A stretch of DNA of 40,583 bases, from contig JAFQKN010000180.1 of NCBI GenBank assembly GCA_017396895.1, forward strand, positions 1-40,583, in the 5' to 3' direction. A program made the position numbers and the translations under genes. The notes beneath the pieces were generated by a model, which saw only the letters and a program-made list of their open reading frames with translations, was not told where the DNA came from and made no database searches. The stretch is from Clostridia bacterium (lineage in GTDB: Bacteria > Bacillota > Clostridia > Oscillospirales > Acutalibacteraceae). Of the stretch, positions 1-8,897 are shown piece after piece; position 1 is the stretch's first letter; every line of letters begins with the position of its first letter.

Positions 1-396
1 CCGCAGGGAATGCCGCAAAGACCTGCACAGCCCGTTCCGCCGCAGGGAATGCCGATTCGACAGGGCGTTCCCGTAAGAACAGCCGCACAGCAACCGCCGA
101 ATGCGGTTCCCATGCCGGGCGGTCCGATGCCATACGGCTATTACCCGCCGCAACCGGTCTATCCGCCCTATATGCGCACACCGCAAGGAACACCGCAATC
201 GCCCGTTCCCCCCGTTTCTCAATCCGCACAACCGAATCAAGCGTCCGTTCCTGCACAGCAACAGGAAGGTGCAACATCATACAGTTTTGCACAAAGAAGT
301 GCGCAACAACGCAGGCAAAGACCTGATCCGTTTGAAGTAAACCCCTATGCAAACCGCCCGTCAACCCCCAAAAAGGAGGACACCACCAATGAATAA
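1..396 (+). CDS. C-terminal end of a Pro/Gln-rich protein (partial)
   Basis: The reading frame is open from base 1, so the true start lies upstream and only the last 131 or so residues are visible. The sequence is low complexity, rich in Pro, Gln, Met, Gly and Tyr, with a repeated PQGMP motif, and ends in a more charged stretch. It has no recognisable catalytic domain or membrane segment here; such tails often sit on membrane or zinc-ribbon proteins of Clostridia, but that is only a guess. Its stop codon at 394-396 overlaps by 8 bases the start of the next gene, whose ribosome site lies inside this frame, so the two are probably co-translated. Function unknown. Confidence 0.6.
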   Translation, partial: PQGMPQRPAQPVPPQGMPIRQGVPVRTAAQQPPNAVPMPGGPMPYGYYPPQPVYPPYMRTPQGTPQSPVPPVSQSAQPNQASVPAQQQEGATSYSFAQRSAQQRRQRPDPFEVNPYANRPSTPKKEDTTNE

Positions 397-1975
397 ACTG
401 CGCGCGATTATCGCCGTCCTGCTTGCCGTTATTCTGTCTGTTTTCTGTTTGACCGCTTGTTCAAAAGAAGATCCGACAAGTCCGGTCACAAAAATTGAAG
501 ACGACACATTCATTCAACCCGTGTTCACGGATGCTCCCGCGTCTGTCAAAAAAACCGAAGTAGTCTATGTAACCATGGACGGCAACGGCACTTTCCAAAA
601 AGCAACCGTCAGTGACTGGTTACACACAGACAGAGCCAACGTTCGCGTGGAGGACATTTCAAACCTCTCAAACATTCAAAATGTAAAAAGTGACATTTTG
701 CCTGTCACTGAAAACGGAAAACTGATATGGAATATGGATTCAACGGATCTGTATTATTCAGGCACGACCGATCAGCAACCGCCCGTTGCCGTATCCGTAC
801 GTTATTTCCTCAACGGTGTGGAGCATTCCGCAGCCGACATAGCAGGTAAAGCCGGCACGGTCACCATCAAAATCTCCATGACAAACATGAAGACGGCAAC
901 CATCACTGACTCTCGTACAGGTGAAGCCATGTTTGAAGTCAGCCTTCCCATTCTTGTTGCCGGTGTTGCCATTTTACCGAATGACGATTTCACAAACATA
1001 AAAACGGAAGGTATTACCTGCATCGGTGACGGTTCAAAGCAGATCGCTCTTTCGATCGGGTTGCCCGGTTTTTCCGACAGTCTCGGATTGGATGCTTTGG
1101 ATTTTGAGGAACTCGAAGGTCTGAAAATGACAGGCGAAAGCAGCATCACCGTCACAACGGATTCATTTAATCTAACCAACATGTACTTTGTCATGTTGCC
1201 GCTGTGTAGCATGGATTTAGGACTTGTGATCCCTGAATCCCTCTCCACGCTGACAAGCGATCTGGATTCAATGAGTTCACTCATTGAAGTAATCACAAGC
1301 CTTGACTTTGACGCCATGACGGATGTCATTAACGAGTTGGCAGAAAACTTCGATCAACTTCTGGACATGACCGACATCATGGCGGATGCCGTGGCCGCTT
1401 ATGAGCAAAACAAAGCCTTGCTTGCATTCTTCGACACGTATTTGACAACGGAAAACGTGAACACCCTTACGAATCTTGCAAACACGGTCACCCCCGCAAC
1501 GATCGATTCGCTGACAGCCCTTGCCTCAAATCCGTTGGTTTCCATTCTTTTGGATTCGCAAACCATGGCAGCCATAAACGCATTGGCAGATGCGGCACCG
1601 TTGCTCAAAGAAATGCTGACCGCCATGCAGGCTCCCGATGTCAAACAGGCGTTGGATAACTTGCCGCAGACCGTACAGACCATGCAAACCGTTTCCGAAT
1701 CCATTGCCGAAAATGAAGAACTGCTTAATTCCGTATCTTCCATCATTTCTTCGGGCGGTATGGATGCGCTGACCGACTTGATGGATTCACTGAAAGACAC
1801 CGATCTTTCCTCTTTGGTCAACCGTTACGAACAACTCATGGGCAATGCCGACGGCATGACCGAAAAAGCAAAATACTGGATCCGCTACGGTGAAAGTTAC
1901 AAAATCTTCACCCAAGCTCCCGAAGATTTTGATACGAGCCTTGCCTTTATCTGCAAAACCGCCGCAGTGGGCTGA
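389..1975 (+). CDS. YhgE-type exported lipoprotein
   Basis: A 528-residue exported protein. Residues 1-22 form a lipoprotein signal peptide ending in the lipobox LTAC, so the mature protein should be anchored on the outer face of the membrane. The next ~250 residues (VVYVTMDGNG, a YYSGTT motif, a PNDDF motif) resemble the extracellular region of clostridial YhgE/Pip-like proteins that often neighbour efflux systems; that likeness is from memory. The second half is a long Leu/Asp/Met/Ala-rich helical region, probably coiled coil. Start 389 is chosen because AAAGGAGGA lies just upstream and the signal peptide begins there; the open frame upstream of it has no such features. Role unknown, possibly envelope assembly or export. 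Confidence 0.65.
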   Translation: MNKLRAIIAVLLAVILSVFCLTACSKEDPTSPVTKIEDDTFIQPVFTDAPASVKKTEVVYVTMDGNGTFQKATVSDWLHTDRANVRVEDISNLSNIQNVKSDILPVTENGKLIWNMDSTDLYYSGTTDQQPPVAVSVRYFLNGVEHSAADIAGKAGTVTIKISMTNMKTATITDSRTGEAMFEVSLPILVAGVAILPNDDFTNIKTEGITCIGDGSKQIALSIGLPGFSDSLGLDALDFEELEGLKMTGESSITVTTDSFNLTNMYFVMLPLCSMDLGLVIPESLSTLTSDLDSMSSLIEVITSLDFDAMTDVINELAENFDQLLDMTDIMADAVAAYEQNKALLAFFDTYLTTENVNTLTNLANTVTPATIDSLTALASNPLVSILLDSQTMAAINALADAAPLLKEMLTAMQAPDVKQALDNLPQTVQTMQTVSESIAENEELLNSVSSIISSGGMDALTDLMDSLKDTDLSSLVNRYEQLMGNADGMTEKAKYWIRYGESYKIFTQAPEDFDTSLAFICKTAAVG

Positions 1976-1992
1976 CAACAAATAAACATTTA

Positions 1993-2034
1993 CCGCACCG
2001 AAAGTTTTGGCTGTTCGGTGCGGTGTTTCTTTGT
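1993..2034 (+). terminator. Rho-independent terminator of the YhgE-type gene
   Basis: A perfect 10-bp inverted repeat (CCGCACCGAA at 1993-2002 and TTCGGTGCGG at 2014-2023) with an 11-base loop is followed by a T-rich stretch, 17 bases after the stop codon. Confidence 0.8.
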
Positions 2035-2049
2035 TTGTTATTATCTTTT

Positions 2050-2094
2050 AAACAGAAAAGACCTCCGCTTGCGGTTCGGAGGCCTTTCCTGTTT
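2050..2094. repeat. Second, longer inverted repeat, possible terminator
   Basis: CCTCCG (2062-2067) pairs with CGGAGG (2077-2082), and the pairing extends outward through AAACAG and CTGTTT with a few mismatches. Read on the minus strand it is followed by T-rich sequence. It may be a back-up or bidirectional terminator. Confidence 0.5.
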
Positions 2095-2181
2095 GAAGGA
2101 GATTGTTTATGAAAAATAGAAACTGTCTTGTTTATGTTTACATCATATACGAAAAAACTGAAAAATGGCTGAAAGAAAGGT

Positions 2182-2209
2182 TTGTTTTTTTAAGAATTTG
2201 TGCTATGAT
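2182..2209 (+). promoter_or_regulatory. Promoter of pncC
   Basis: TTGTTT (2182-2187), 16 bases, TATGAT (2204-2209), with an extended -10 TGC directly before it. It lies about 60 bases before the pncC start. Confidence 0.55.
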
Positions 2210-2269
2210 GTAATTGTAAAGAAACTGTTTGTTCCTTACACTTATTATTATACAAAAAGGGCTTAAATT

Positions 2270-2776
2270 ATGCTGAATATTCAAAACCAAAATGAATCGT
2301 TTCTTTTTTCTGCCGCCAATGAATGCGTGCACCTTCTGATACAAAATAATTTCCGCATCACAATGGCAGAATCCTGTACGGGCGGAATGCTGGCTGCAAG
2401 CATCGTATCCGTCCCCGATGCATCGAAAGTCTTTGATGCATCTTTTGTAACCTATGCAAACGAAGCAAAAATGAAATACCTCGGTGTCAGCGAAGAAAGC
2501 ATTGCCGTTCACGGCGTTGTCAGTGAACAGGTTGCAGGAGAAATGGCACAAGGATGTGCAAAAGCCAATCTCGCGCAGATCGGCGTCGGCATCAGCGGAA
2601 TTGCGGGGCCGGCGGGCGGCAGTGAAGAAAAGCCTGTCGGGACAGTCGCTTTCGGTTTCTTCATCAACGGCCGATTGCACACCCGTTTGATGCATTTTCC
2701 GAACCGCGGCAGACAGTTTATTCGGGAATCCGCTACCCTCTTTGCTCTCAACACGCTTTGCGATTTTTTGAAGTAA
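2270..2776 (+). CDS. pncC: Nicotinamide-nucleotide amidohydrolase, CinA C-terminal family
   Basis: A 168-residue protein consisting of the CinA C-terminal domain alone. The family deamidates nicotinamide mononucleotide to nicotinate mononucleotide in pyridine nucleotide salvage, in the cytoplasm. The family signature MAESCTGG lies at about residues 31-38, and GISGIAGPAGG near residue 107, followed by KPVGTVAFG. The length fits the stand-alone form; the N-terminal molybdopterin-binding domain of full CinA is absent, and no broken copy of it is seen upstream. The ribosome site is weak (AAAAGGG). It has its own promoter and is followed within 25 bases by the phosphatase promoter, so it is probably monocistronic. 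Confidence 0.9.
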   Translation: MLNIQNQNESFLFSAANECVHLLIQNNFRITMAESCTGGMLAASIVSVPDASKVFDASFVTYANEAKMKYLGVSEESIAVHGVVSEQVAGEMAQGCAKANLAQIGVGISGIAGPAGGSEEKPVGTVAFGFFINGRLHTRLMHFPNRGRQFIRESATLFALNTLCDFLK

Positions 2777-2799
2777 GAAAAAAAATAGCAATGAAAGTC

Positions 2800-2829
2800 T
2801 TGCAATTGTCTGCTGTAATAGTGTATAAT
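2800..2829 (+). promoter_or_regulatory. Promoter of the alkaline phosphatase gene
   Basis: TTGCAA (2800-2805), 18 bases, TATAAT (2824-2829). A GAGGAG ribosome site follows before the ATG at 2867. Confidence 0.7.
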
Positions 2830-2866
2830 TATTGGAAAGATAAATAAACATGAGGAGTGTTTTATT

Positions 2867-3976
2867 ATGAGCCCGATTCTTGTAAAATTGATTTCAGCCC
2901 TTACCACTTTTCTGCTGATCATGCAGGGTTTGTTTATCACCCCTGTCATCAACGAAAACAAAACCGATTTTGAGGGAGTTAAAAACGTCATTTTCATGAT
3001 CGGTGACGGTATGGGCTTTAACAGCATTGAAAAGACAAAAGCCGAAGAAGGTGTCTCCCTTGCAATGGACACCTTTGAACTCAGAGGGCAGAGCCGCACC
3101 GCTTCCGCAAACAGCATTATAACCGACAGTGCCGCAGGCGGTACTGCTCTTGCAACAGGTGTAAGAACCGCGAACGGTGCCATCGGCGTATACATGGGTG
3201 ACAGAGACAACATAGCAAGCCACCCGATGAATCTGACGGAATTGGCTATCGAAATGGGAAAAACCGCCGGTGTTATCACCACCGATTCCACTTCCGGTGC
3301 AACCCCCGCCTCCTTCTCCGCACACGCAAATGACCGTGACGACGAGCACGTCATTACGCCCCAACAATTGGCAGGCGATCTGACCGTTATGTGGGGCGGT
3401 ACCACTTCTTCTTTCACCGCTGAAGCCGCTGAAGAATACGGTTGGACGGCTGTTTATGACAAAGAAGATATGGACGCACTCGAAGAAGGCAGTCGCAGTT
3501 TCGGTCAGTTTACGAATGCTCTTTGGCACGCGGAACAGACCAACGGAATGCCGACTCTTGCGGAAATGACCGAAAAAGCCATTGACCTGATCGACGATGA
3601 TGATGACGGATTCTTCCTGATGGTTGAAGGTGCGCACATTGACAAAAACAGTCACGACAACAACGGCGAAGGCATGAAAGATGCGCTGATCTCCTTTGAT
3701 GATGCCATTGCCGTAGCCCTTGCGTATGCAAAAGCAGACGGTGAAACGCTTGTTGTCATCACCGCCGACCATGAAACGGGCGGCATTCTCAAGATTGCAG
3801 GTGACTATGTTTACACCAGCGGCGGCCATTCCGGCTTTAACGTACCGCTTCTTGTTTACGGTTGCGACGATTTCATTCTTGATAATCAGTCTATTCCGAA
3901 CATTGAAGTTGCTCGCCGTGTTGCCTGCGCAATGGGAGCCACAAAGTTCCCTGTCCGCGTAGAAAACGCATTTTAA
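2867..3976 (+). CDS. Exported alkaline phosphatase
   Basis: A 369-residue alkaline phosphatase-superfamily enzyme, predicted to release phosphate from phosphomonoesters outside the membrane. Residues 1-28 form a hydrophobic signal peptide or anchor. The metal and active-site motifs are in the expected order: MIGDGMG (about 43-49), the phosphoserine motif TDSAAGGTA (about 85-93), EGAHIDKNSHDNN (about 253), ADHETGG (about 300) and GGHSGFNVPLLVYG (about 318), supplying Asp, Ser, His and Asp ligands. The protein is shorter than the E. coli enzyme, and its closing motif is HSG where many members have HTG or HTA. It sits alone between its own promoter and terminator. No Pho box was recognised, so phosphate control is not shown. 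Confidence 0.9.
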   Translation: MSPILVKLISALTTFLLIMQGLFITPVINENKTDFEGVKNVIFMIGDGMGFNSIEKTKAEEGVSLAMDTFELRGQSRTASANSIITDSAAGGTALATGVRTANGAIGVYMGDRDNIASHPMNLTELAIEMGKTAGVITTDSTSGATPASFSAHANDRDDEHVITPQQLAGDLTVMWGGTTSSFTAEAAEEYGWTAVYDKEDMDALEEGSRSFGQFTNALWHAEQTNGMPTLAEMTEKAIDLIDDDDDGFFLMVEGAHIDKNSHDNNGEGMKDALISFDDAIAVALAYAKADGETLVVITADHETGGILKIAGDYVYTSGGHSGFNVPLLVYGCDDFILDNQSIPNIEVARRVACAMGATKFPVRVENAF

Positions 3977-3988
3977 GAGTTTTTTACG

Positions 3989-4016
3989 GGCCGTCCGTTG
4001 CGGGCGGCCTTTATTC
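3989..4016 (+). terminator. Terminator after the phosphatase
   Basis: GGCCGTCCG (3989-3997), a TTG loop and CGGGCGGCC (4001-4009), with one mismatch or wobble, then TTTATT. Confidence 0.8.
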
Positions 4017-4050
4017 GTATACAGAACAAAAAAAAGAAAGGACATTGCGA

Positions 4051-5418
4051 ATGACTGCGTTCAATCCGAATATGATGCATACCATCCAAAAACTGTGCGC
4101 AATATGTGCCTCCAACGACTTGATCGACAAAGAGTTATACACGGTCCACAAGGTCAATCGCGGCCTGCGCGACCTGGACGGAAACGGGGTTTTGACGGGC
4201 TTGACGGAGATTTCGGAGATCATAGCCAAACAGCCTGCCGGCGACAAACTGATTCCTTGTGAAGGCACACTCTATTATCGCGGTTACAACGTACGCGATC
4301 TGGTCAACGGTTACATTTCCGATGATCGCTTCGGCTTTGAGGAGATCGTCTATCTTCTGCTGATCGGACACTTGCCGAACAAAACAGCATTGGAGGAGTT
4401 CAAAAATTTGCTCGGCAGTATGCGAACGCTTCCGCCGTCTTTCTCGCGCGATATCATTATGAAAGCCCCCAGTTCCGATATTATGAACTCCCTGTCGCGC
4501 AGTGTGCTGACATTGTATTCTTACGACAAAAATGCAGACGATACTTCCAATGAAAACGTACTGCGCCAATGCCTGCAACTCATTTCCATGTTCCCGATGT
4601 TGGCGGTATACGGTTATCAGGCCATGAATTATTATATCAAAGGCAGCAACAGTTTCTTTCTGCATGAGCCGGATCCTTCCCTTTCCACCGCAGAAAACAT
4701 TTTGATGATGTTGCGCGACGACCGTAAGTATTCGCCGTTGGAAGCAAAAATTTTGGATCTCGCACTGATTCTGCATGCCGAGCACGGTGGCGGCAACAAC
4801 TCCACATTTACGACACACGTAGTCACATCTTCCGGTACGGACACCTATTCTGCCGTAGCCTCTGCGCTCGGTTCCCTCAAAGGCCCGAAACACGGCGGTG
4901 CAAACATCAAAGTCTGTCATATGTTTGACAACATCATGGAAAACCTGCACGACTGGGAAGACGATGATGAGATCAGCGCTTATTTGCTGAAATTATTGAA
5001 CAAAGAAGCCTTTGACCAAAGCGGCCTTATTTACGGTGTCGGTCATGCCATTTATTCCGTATCAGATCCGCGTGCGGTCATTTTCCGTTCCTTTGTTGAA
5101 AAACTCTGCGCCGAAAAAGGCAAAGAAAAGGAATTTGCCCTGTATGCGAAAGTGGAAGAACTTGCACCGAAAATTATTGCAGAACGCAGAAAAATGTATA
5201 AAGGCGTCAGCGTGAACGTTGACTTTTACAGCGGATTCGTTTACAGAATGCTCGGCATCCCCGAAGAACTGTTTACCCCCTTGTTTGCCATTGCCCGCAT
5301 AGCAGGTTGGAGTGCACACCGCATGGAAGAACTTGTAAATGCAGGTAAGATCATCCGTCCTGCTTACCTTGCCGTGGGTGAAAGGAAAGACTATATTCCG
5401 ATTTCGGAGCGTTCATAA
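4051..5418 (+). CDS. Citrate synthase
   Basis: A 455-residue citrate synthase-family enzyme condensing acetyl-CoA with oxaloacetate. The three catalytic positions are recognisable: His in LHAEHGGGNNSTF (about 241-253), His in GVGHAIYS (about 329-336) and Asp in VNVDFYSG (about 388-395). The GVGHAIYSVSDPRA form and the long N-terminal extension before IPCEGTLYYRGY are typical of the clostridial subgroup; 2-methylcitrate synthase activity cannot be excluded by eye. Start ATG 4051 is preferred over the in-frame TTG at 4045 because AAAGGA at 4037-4042 is then 8 bases away. It heads a tight co-directional run: its stop shares one base with the next start. Confidence 0.92.
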   Translation: MTAFNPNMMHTIQKLCAICASNDLIDKELYTVHKVNRGLRDLDGNGVLTGLTEISEIIAKQPAGDKLIPCEGTLYYRGYNVRDLVNGYISDDRFGFEEIVYLLLIGHLPNKTALEEFKNLLGSMRTLPPSFSRDIIMKAPSSDIMNSLSRSVLTLYSYDKNADDTSNENVLRQCLQLISMFPMLAVYGYQAMNYYIKGSNSFFLHEPDPSLSTAENILMMLRDDRKYSPLEAKILDLALILHAEHGGGNNSTFTTHVVTSSGTDTYSAVASALGSLKGPKHGGANIKVCHMFDNIMENLHDWEDDDEISAYLLKLLNKEAFDQSGLIYGVGHAIYSVSDPRAVIFRSFVEKLCAEKGKEKEFALYAKVEELAPKIIAERRKMYKGVSVNVDFYSGFVYRMLGIPEELFTPLFAIARIAGWSAHRMEELVNAGKIIRPAYLAVGERKDYIPISERS

Positions 5419-6173
5419 TGTCAAAAAATACAAAACAGAACCGATATCTGCTACCTGATACCTTGCGAGGATTTCTTGTGATCGAAATGATCGTGTATCA
5501 TCTGTTATTCGATCTTTGCTATATGTTTGACGTCTCCATGCCGTGGTTTCACGGCACACCGATGCGCCTGTTTCAACTTTCCATTCTGGGCGGATTCGTT
5601 TTGCTGTCGGGCTACTGTTTTTCTTTCGGCAAAAAACGGTTTGCCAGAGCTATGCAGATCACGGTATTCGGAATTATCATCACACTCGTGACAATGGTTT
5701 TCATGCCGTCACAACAAATCGTATTCGGTGTACTGACAAGCATCGGCGTGTGTATGCTTTTGCTGACAGCACTGGAAAAACCGCTGTCCAAAATTCCCGC
5801 CGTGCCGGGATTGTTGATTTTTTTCATCCTTGCAATGCTGACATACGGTGTAAGACTCGGCTATATCGGCATATTCACACATAAACTCATCGATCTACCT
5901 GACGTCTTGTATTCCACCCCGTTTTTGTTCCCGTTTGGGCTGAAAAATGCAAATTTCCGGTCTTCCGATTACGTTCCGCTGCTGCCGTGGCTTTTTGTGT
6001 ACATTTGCGGCTTCTACGTCAGAAAAGCAACGCAAAACAATGCGTTCTGCAACCGCATTTTGCGCATCGGTAACAGACCGTTGGCCTTTGTCGGCCGCCA
6101 ATCCCTTTGGATATACATGGCACATCAGCCGATTCTGTATGCAGTTTTGTGGCTGATTTTTCACTTCATCTGA
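5418..6173 (+). CDS. DUF1624/HGSNAT-like membrane acyltransferase
   Basis: A 251-residue integral membrane protein with about seven or eight hydrophobic segments. The N-terminal LLPDTLRGFLVIEMIVYH and the C-terminal SLWIYMAHQPILY blocks are characteristic of the DUF1624/heparan-alpha-glucosaminide N-acetyltransferase-like catalytic family, whose members are thought to move acyl groups across or at the membrane. The conserved His of the first block (MIVYH) and the HQP motif near residue 239 are present. Substrate unknown. The start codon overlaps the citrate synthase stop by one base (TAATG), implying translational coupling. Confidence 0.75.
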   Translation: MSKNTKQNRYLLPDTLRGFLVIEMIVYHLLFDLCYMFDVSMPWFHGTPMRLFQLSILGGFVLLSGYCFSFGKKRFARAMQITVFGIIITLVTMVFMPSQQIVFGVLTSIGVCMLLLTALEKPLSKIPAVPGLLIFFILAMLTYGVRLGYIGIFTHKLIDLPDVLYSTPFLFPFGLKNANFRSSDYVPLLPWLFVYICGFYVRKATQNNAFCNRILRIGNRPLAFVGRQSLWIYMAHQPILYAVLWLIFHFI

Positions 6174-6187
6174 AAGGATATCAAACT

Positions 6188-6898
6188 ATGCATGAAACAC
6201 ACATAAGACAAACGGCTCTGCCGCAGATCGGTGAACGCGGACAGCAACAATTGCAAAATGCAAGCGTTTTAATCTGCGGCTTGGGCGGTCTCGGGTGTCC
6301 GTGTGCGGAATACCTTGCAAGTATGGGAATCGGAACGATCGGCCTTTGCGACGGAGATACGGTGCAGGAAAGCAACCTCAACCGACAAATTCTTTATTCC
6401 CGTCAGCACATCGGACAAAGCAAGGTGGACGTTGCCGCAAAGCAACTGCAACAACAGTTCCCCGACACCCGCTTTGTTGTCCATCATACGTTTCTGACAA
6501 AAGACAACGCGAATGAACTCATTCGTAACTACACCTGTGTTGCGGATTGTCTGGACACTTGGGAAGCACGTTTATTGCTCAACGACGCCTGCGTGCTGGA
6601 AAACATCCCGTTCATCCACGCGGCTGTTCGCGGTTTTTGCGGGCAAGTGATCCCCGTACTCCCGAATCAAACGGCTTGTTTGCGTTGTCTGCAAATTACT
6701 CCGCCCGCAAACGATCCGTCCGTACTGGGGGCCGCGGCCGGAGCCATCGCCTGTTTACAGGCTACGCAGATCTGCTTGGTGCTGACCTCCAACAAAACCG
6801 CCAACGGCATTTTTATGCTTGACACGACCACCCTTGAAAGTGTATTATTACCTATGGATAAAAATAAAGACTGTATATGCAGCAAAAATCAAAACTAA
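6188..6898 (+). CDS. HesA/MoeB/ThiF-family adenylyltransferase
   Basis: A 236-residue E1-like protein. It shows the nucleotide-binding GLGGLGCPCAEYL (about 24-36), the DGDTVQESNLNRQ block with the conserved Arg, and the CLDTWEARLLLND motif that carries the catalytic Asp. This family adenylates the C-terminal glycine of ubiquitin-like sulfur carriers (ThiS, MoaD). One zinc pair, CLRC, is clear; the second is reduced to CIC at the very C terminus, so zinc binding may be altered. No sulfur-carrier gene lies beside it, so its partner is unknown. Start 6188 is used because AAGGA at 6174-6178 is 9 bases upstream; the frame continues upstream through the previous gene without a better site. Confidence 0.85.
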   Translation: MHETHIRQTALPQIGERGQQQLQNASVLICGLGGLGCPCAEYLASMGIGTIGLCDGDTVQESNLNRQILYSRQHIGQSKVDVAAKQLQQQFPDTRFVVHHTFLTKDNANELIRNYTCVADCLDTWEARLLLNDACVLENIPFIHAAVRGFCGQVIPVLPNQTACLRCLQITPPANDPSVLGAAAGAIACLQATQICLVLTSNKTANGIFMLDTTTLESVLLPMDKNKDCICSKNQN

Positions 6899-6911
6899 CA
6901 GGAGAAAAACA

Positions 6912-8081
6912 ATGGAAGTTTACAAAGGCCGTACCCCGATCGAAGAATACGATCAATTGATGGAAATGCTCAACAACGTCTTCTTTCTGGAAGACGATGA
7001 AGTACCGAAGCGTGATTTTTTGTCATTGCTCCCCAAATTGTATACAAACAAAGAAGAAGCCTGCTATAACAATGTCTGCGTCATGGAAGACGGCGTTATC
7101 AAAGGGGCGATCGGTCTGTTCCCGCTTGAATGCGATGCAGCAGGCCAGAAACTGAAGATCGGCGGAATCGGTAATGTTGCTGTTGCCAGAGATGCAAGAG
7201 GGGCCGGCCACATGGTCACCTGTATGAATCTTTGCCTGGAAGAAATGATCAAAGACGGAACAGACTTCTCTCTCCTCGGCGGTCAGAGACAGCGTTACGG
7301 TTTCTTCGGTTATGAACCCGCCGGTGTTTGCTATGATTTTGACGTTAACACCGGAAATCTCTACCGTGAACTCGGCAAAGGCTATCCTCACCCGTTCACG
7401 GCAAGACTGATGACCGAAGACGACACTCTTTTCTTTGAAAAATTCCTTGCATACAAGAACTCTTTCCCGCAGAAAACCATCTATAAAGAGAATACAGACT
7501 TCCTGCAGTTGCTCCGTTCCTGGAAAGCAACTCCGTACGTGGTACTTGACGGCGAAGAACCCAAGGGTTACTTCTCTGTCAGCCGCAACGGCAAAGGCGT
7601 ACATGAGATCTTGGCTTTTGAAGTCAAGGATATGTTCAACGTATGCATCGCCGCGATGGATACACTCAATATTGACGGCATCGGTTTCAGTGCCCCCGCT
7701 TACAACACAGAACTTTGTGAATTCAGTGCTGCCCACATGAGTGGTTACAGCATGAATCACGTTGAAATGATAAACATTCTCAATTACGAGAATTTCATCC
7801 GCGGTTTCCTCGGTGTCAAAGCAACGTACGACTCCCTTTGCGACGGTAAGATCGTCATTCTCTTCCACGGCTATCGCTGTGACGAACAACTTTGCATTGA
7901 AGTCAAGGACAATAAGGTCAGCGTTACACCTACCACCGAAAAACCCGATATGGAAATCACACATCGCGAAGGCATCCGCCTGATCGCCGCATTGTACAGC
8001 AAAGACCGTCAGGCTCTGCCCGCAAATGTCAGAAGCTGGTTCCCGCTTCCCTTCTACTGGACCTCCCACGACGGCGTATAA
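6912..8081 (+). CDS. Eis-like GNAT N-acetyltransferase
   Basis: A 389-residue predicted acetyltransferase. The N-terminal half contains a GNAT fold with the acetyl-CoA motif around GNVAVARDARGAGH (about 85-98) and LLGGQRQRYGFFGYEPAG. The middle looks like a second, degenerate GNAT repeat, and the final ~100 residues (VTPTTEKPDMEITHREGIRLI) resemble the sterol-carrier-like domain of Eis proteins. The family acetylates amines, including some aminoglycosides and peptides; the substrate here is unknown. Start 6912 is set by GGAGAAAAAC directly upstream, which fits the end of the preceding gene. It is the last gene before a strong terminator. Confidence 0.8.
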   Translation: MEVYKGRTPIEEYDQLMEMLNNVFFLEDDEVPKRDFLSLLPKLYTNKEEACYNNVCVMEDGVIKGAIGLFPLECDAAGQKLKIGGIGNVAVARDARGAGHMVTCMNLCLEEMIKDGTDFSLLGGQRQRYGFFGYEPAGVCYDFDVNTGNLYRELGKGYPHPFTARLMTEDDTLFFEKFLAYKNSFPQKTIYKENTDFLQLLRSWKATPYVVLDGEEPKGYFSVSRNGKGVHEILAFEVKDMFNVCIAAMDTLNIDGIGFSAPAYNTELCEFSAAHMSGYSMNHVEMINILNYENFIRGFLGVKATYDSLCDGKIVILFHGYRCDEQLCIEVKDNKVSVTPTTEKPDMEITHREGIRLIAALYSKDRQALPANVRSWFPLPFYWTSHDGV

Positions 8082-8136
8082 GAAAACGATAAAAATTGCA
8101 GACAGTTTTTTTCGATCCTCTTTTGATTCAATATTT

Positions 8137-8170
8137 AAGCCACGGCGCACCAAAACAGCCGTGGCTTTTT
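8137..8170 (+). terminator. Terminator of the citrate synthase gene run
   Basis: AAGCCACGGC (8137-8146) pairs perfectly with GCCGTGGCTT (8158-8167), followed by a T run. Confidence 0.9.
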
Positions 8171-8187
8171 ATAAAAGGATGAAGATA

Positions 8188-8889
8188 ATGGAATACGTAT
8201 ACTTTGTGTTTCTGCTTGCCGCCGCCGTTTGCACTTACATTTTCATGTATAAAAACGGCTCACTGAAAATGAAAATGATAACGGCCTCCATGTTTCTCGG
8301 TGCCGGTCTTGTGTTGCTTTTGACAGGCGGCCGATACACCTCCCCGTATTGCTGTGTGCTGTTTGCAGGACTTTGTGCCGCATTTACGGGTGATTATACC
8401 TTACGGTTCGATGCATTCGGCATGAAAGGGTTGCCCGGTATTGTCTGTTTTGCAATCGCACACATTCTTTACATCTGTGCTTTCGCACTTCACACGCCGC
8501 CGACACTAAAAACACTTTGGTTGCTGATCCCGTGGGCAATAATCGTTACTTTCTTCACATGGCTGGGCAAAGCACGGCTAAAGATCAATTTCGGCGGAAC
8601 GGGACCTGCTGTGCTGATTTATGCAATGATTATCACGGTGATGGTGTTGTTCGGCATTCGCACGGGCATTTATGCATTCCTGCAGGGAGATGCATTGCAG
8701 AAAGTCAAGGGAATGGTTCTGGCGTTCTCGGTAATCGTCTTCATGGCCTCGGATTGCGGTGTCTGTATGCAGATGTTCGGCAACACGCAGACGTTCAGAA
8801 TCGGCAAAAAAGAGTATTCCTACAACTCTTTTTCATCCGTCACCTATTTCGGAGCGCAAATGCTGATTGCTTCGGCAATTACACTATAA
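8188..8889 (+). CDS. YhhN-family membrane protein (lysoplasmalogenase-like)
   Basis: A 233-residue protein with about eight hydrophobic segments and a motif pattern of the YhhN/TMEM86 family, including the acidic FTGDYTLRF near residue 73 and MASDCG near residue 186. Characterised members hydrolyse the vinyl-ether bond of lysoplasmalogens; plasmalogens are common in Clostridia, so the role is plausible but inferred. Start ATG 8188 gives the AAAAGG site at 8173-8178 a 9-base spacer; the in-frame ATG at 8179 would be too close to it. The gene ends in a bidirectional terminator shared with the liv operon. Confidence 0.7.
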   Translation: MEYVYFVFLLAAAVCTYIFMYKNGSLKMKMITASMFLGAGLVLLLTGGRYTSPYCCVLFAGLCAAFTGDYTLRFDAFGMKGLPGIVCFAIAHILYICAFALHTPPTLKTLWLLIPWAIIVTFFTWLGKARLKINFGGTGPAVLIYAMIITVMVLFGIRTGIYAFLQGDALQKVKGMVLAFSVIVFMASDCGVCMQMFGNTQTFRIGKKEYSYNSFSSVTYFGAQMLIASAITL

Positions 8890-8897
8890 TCAAAAAG

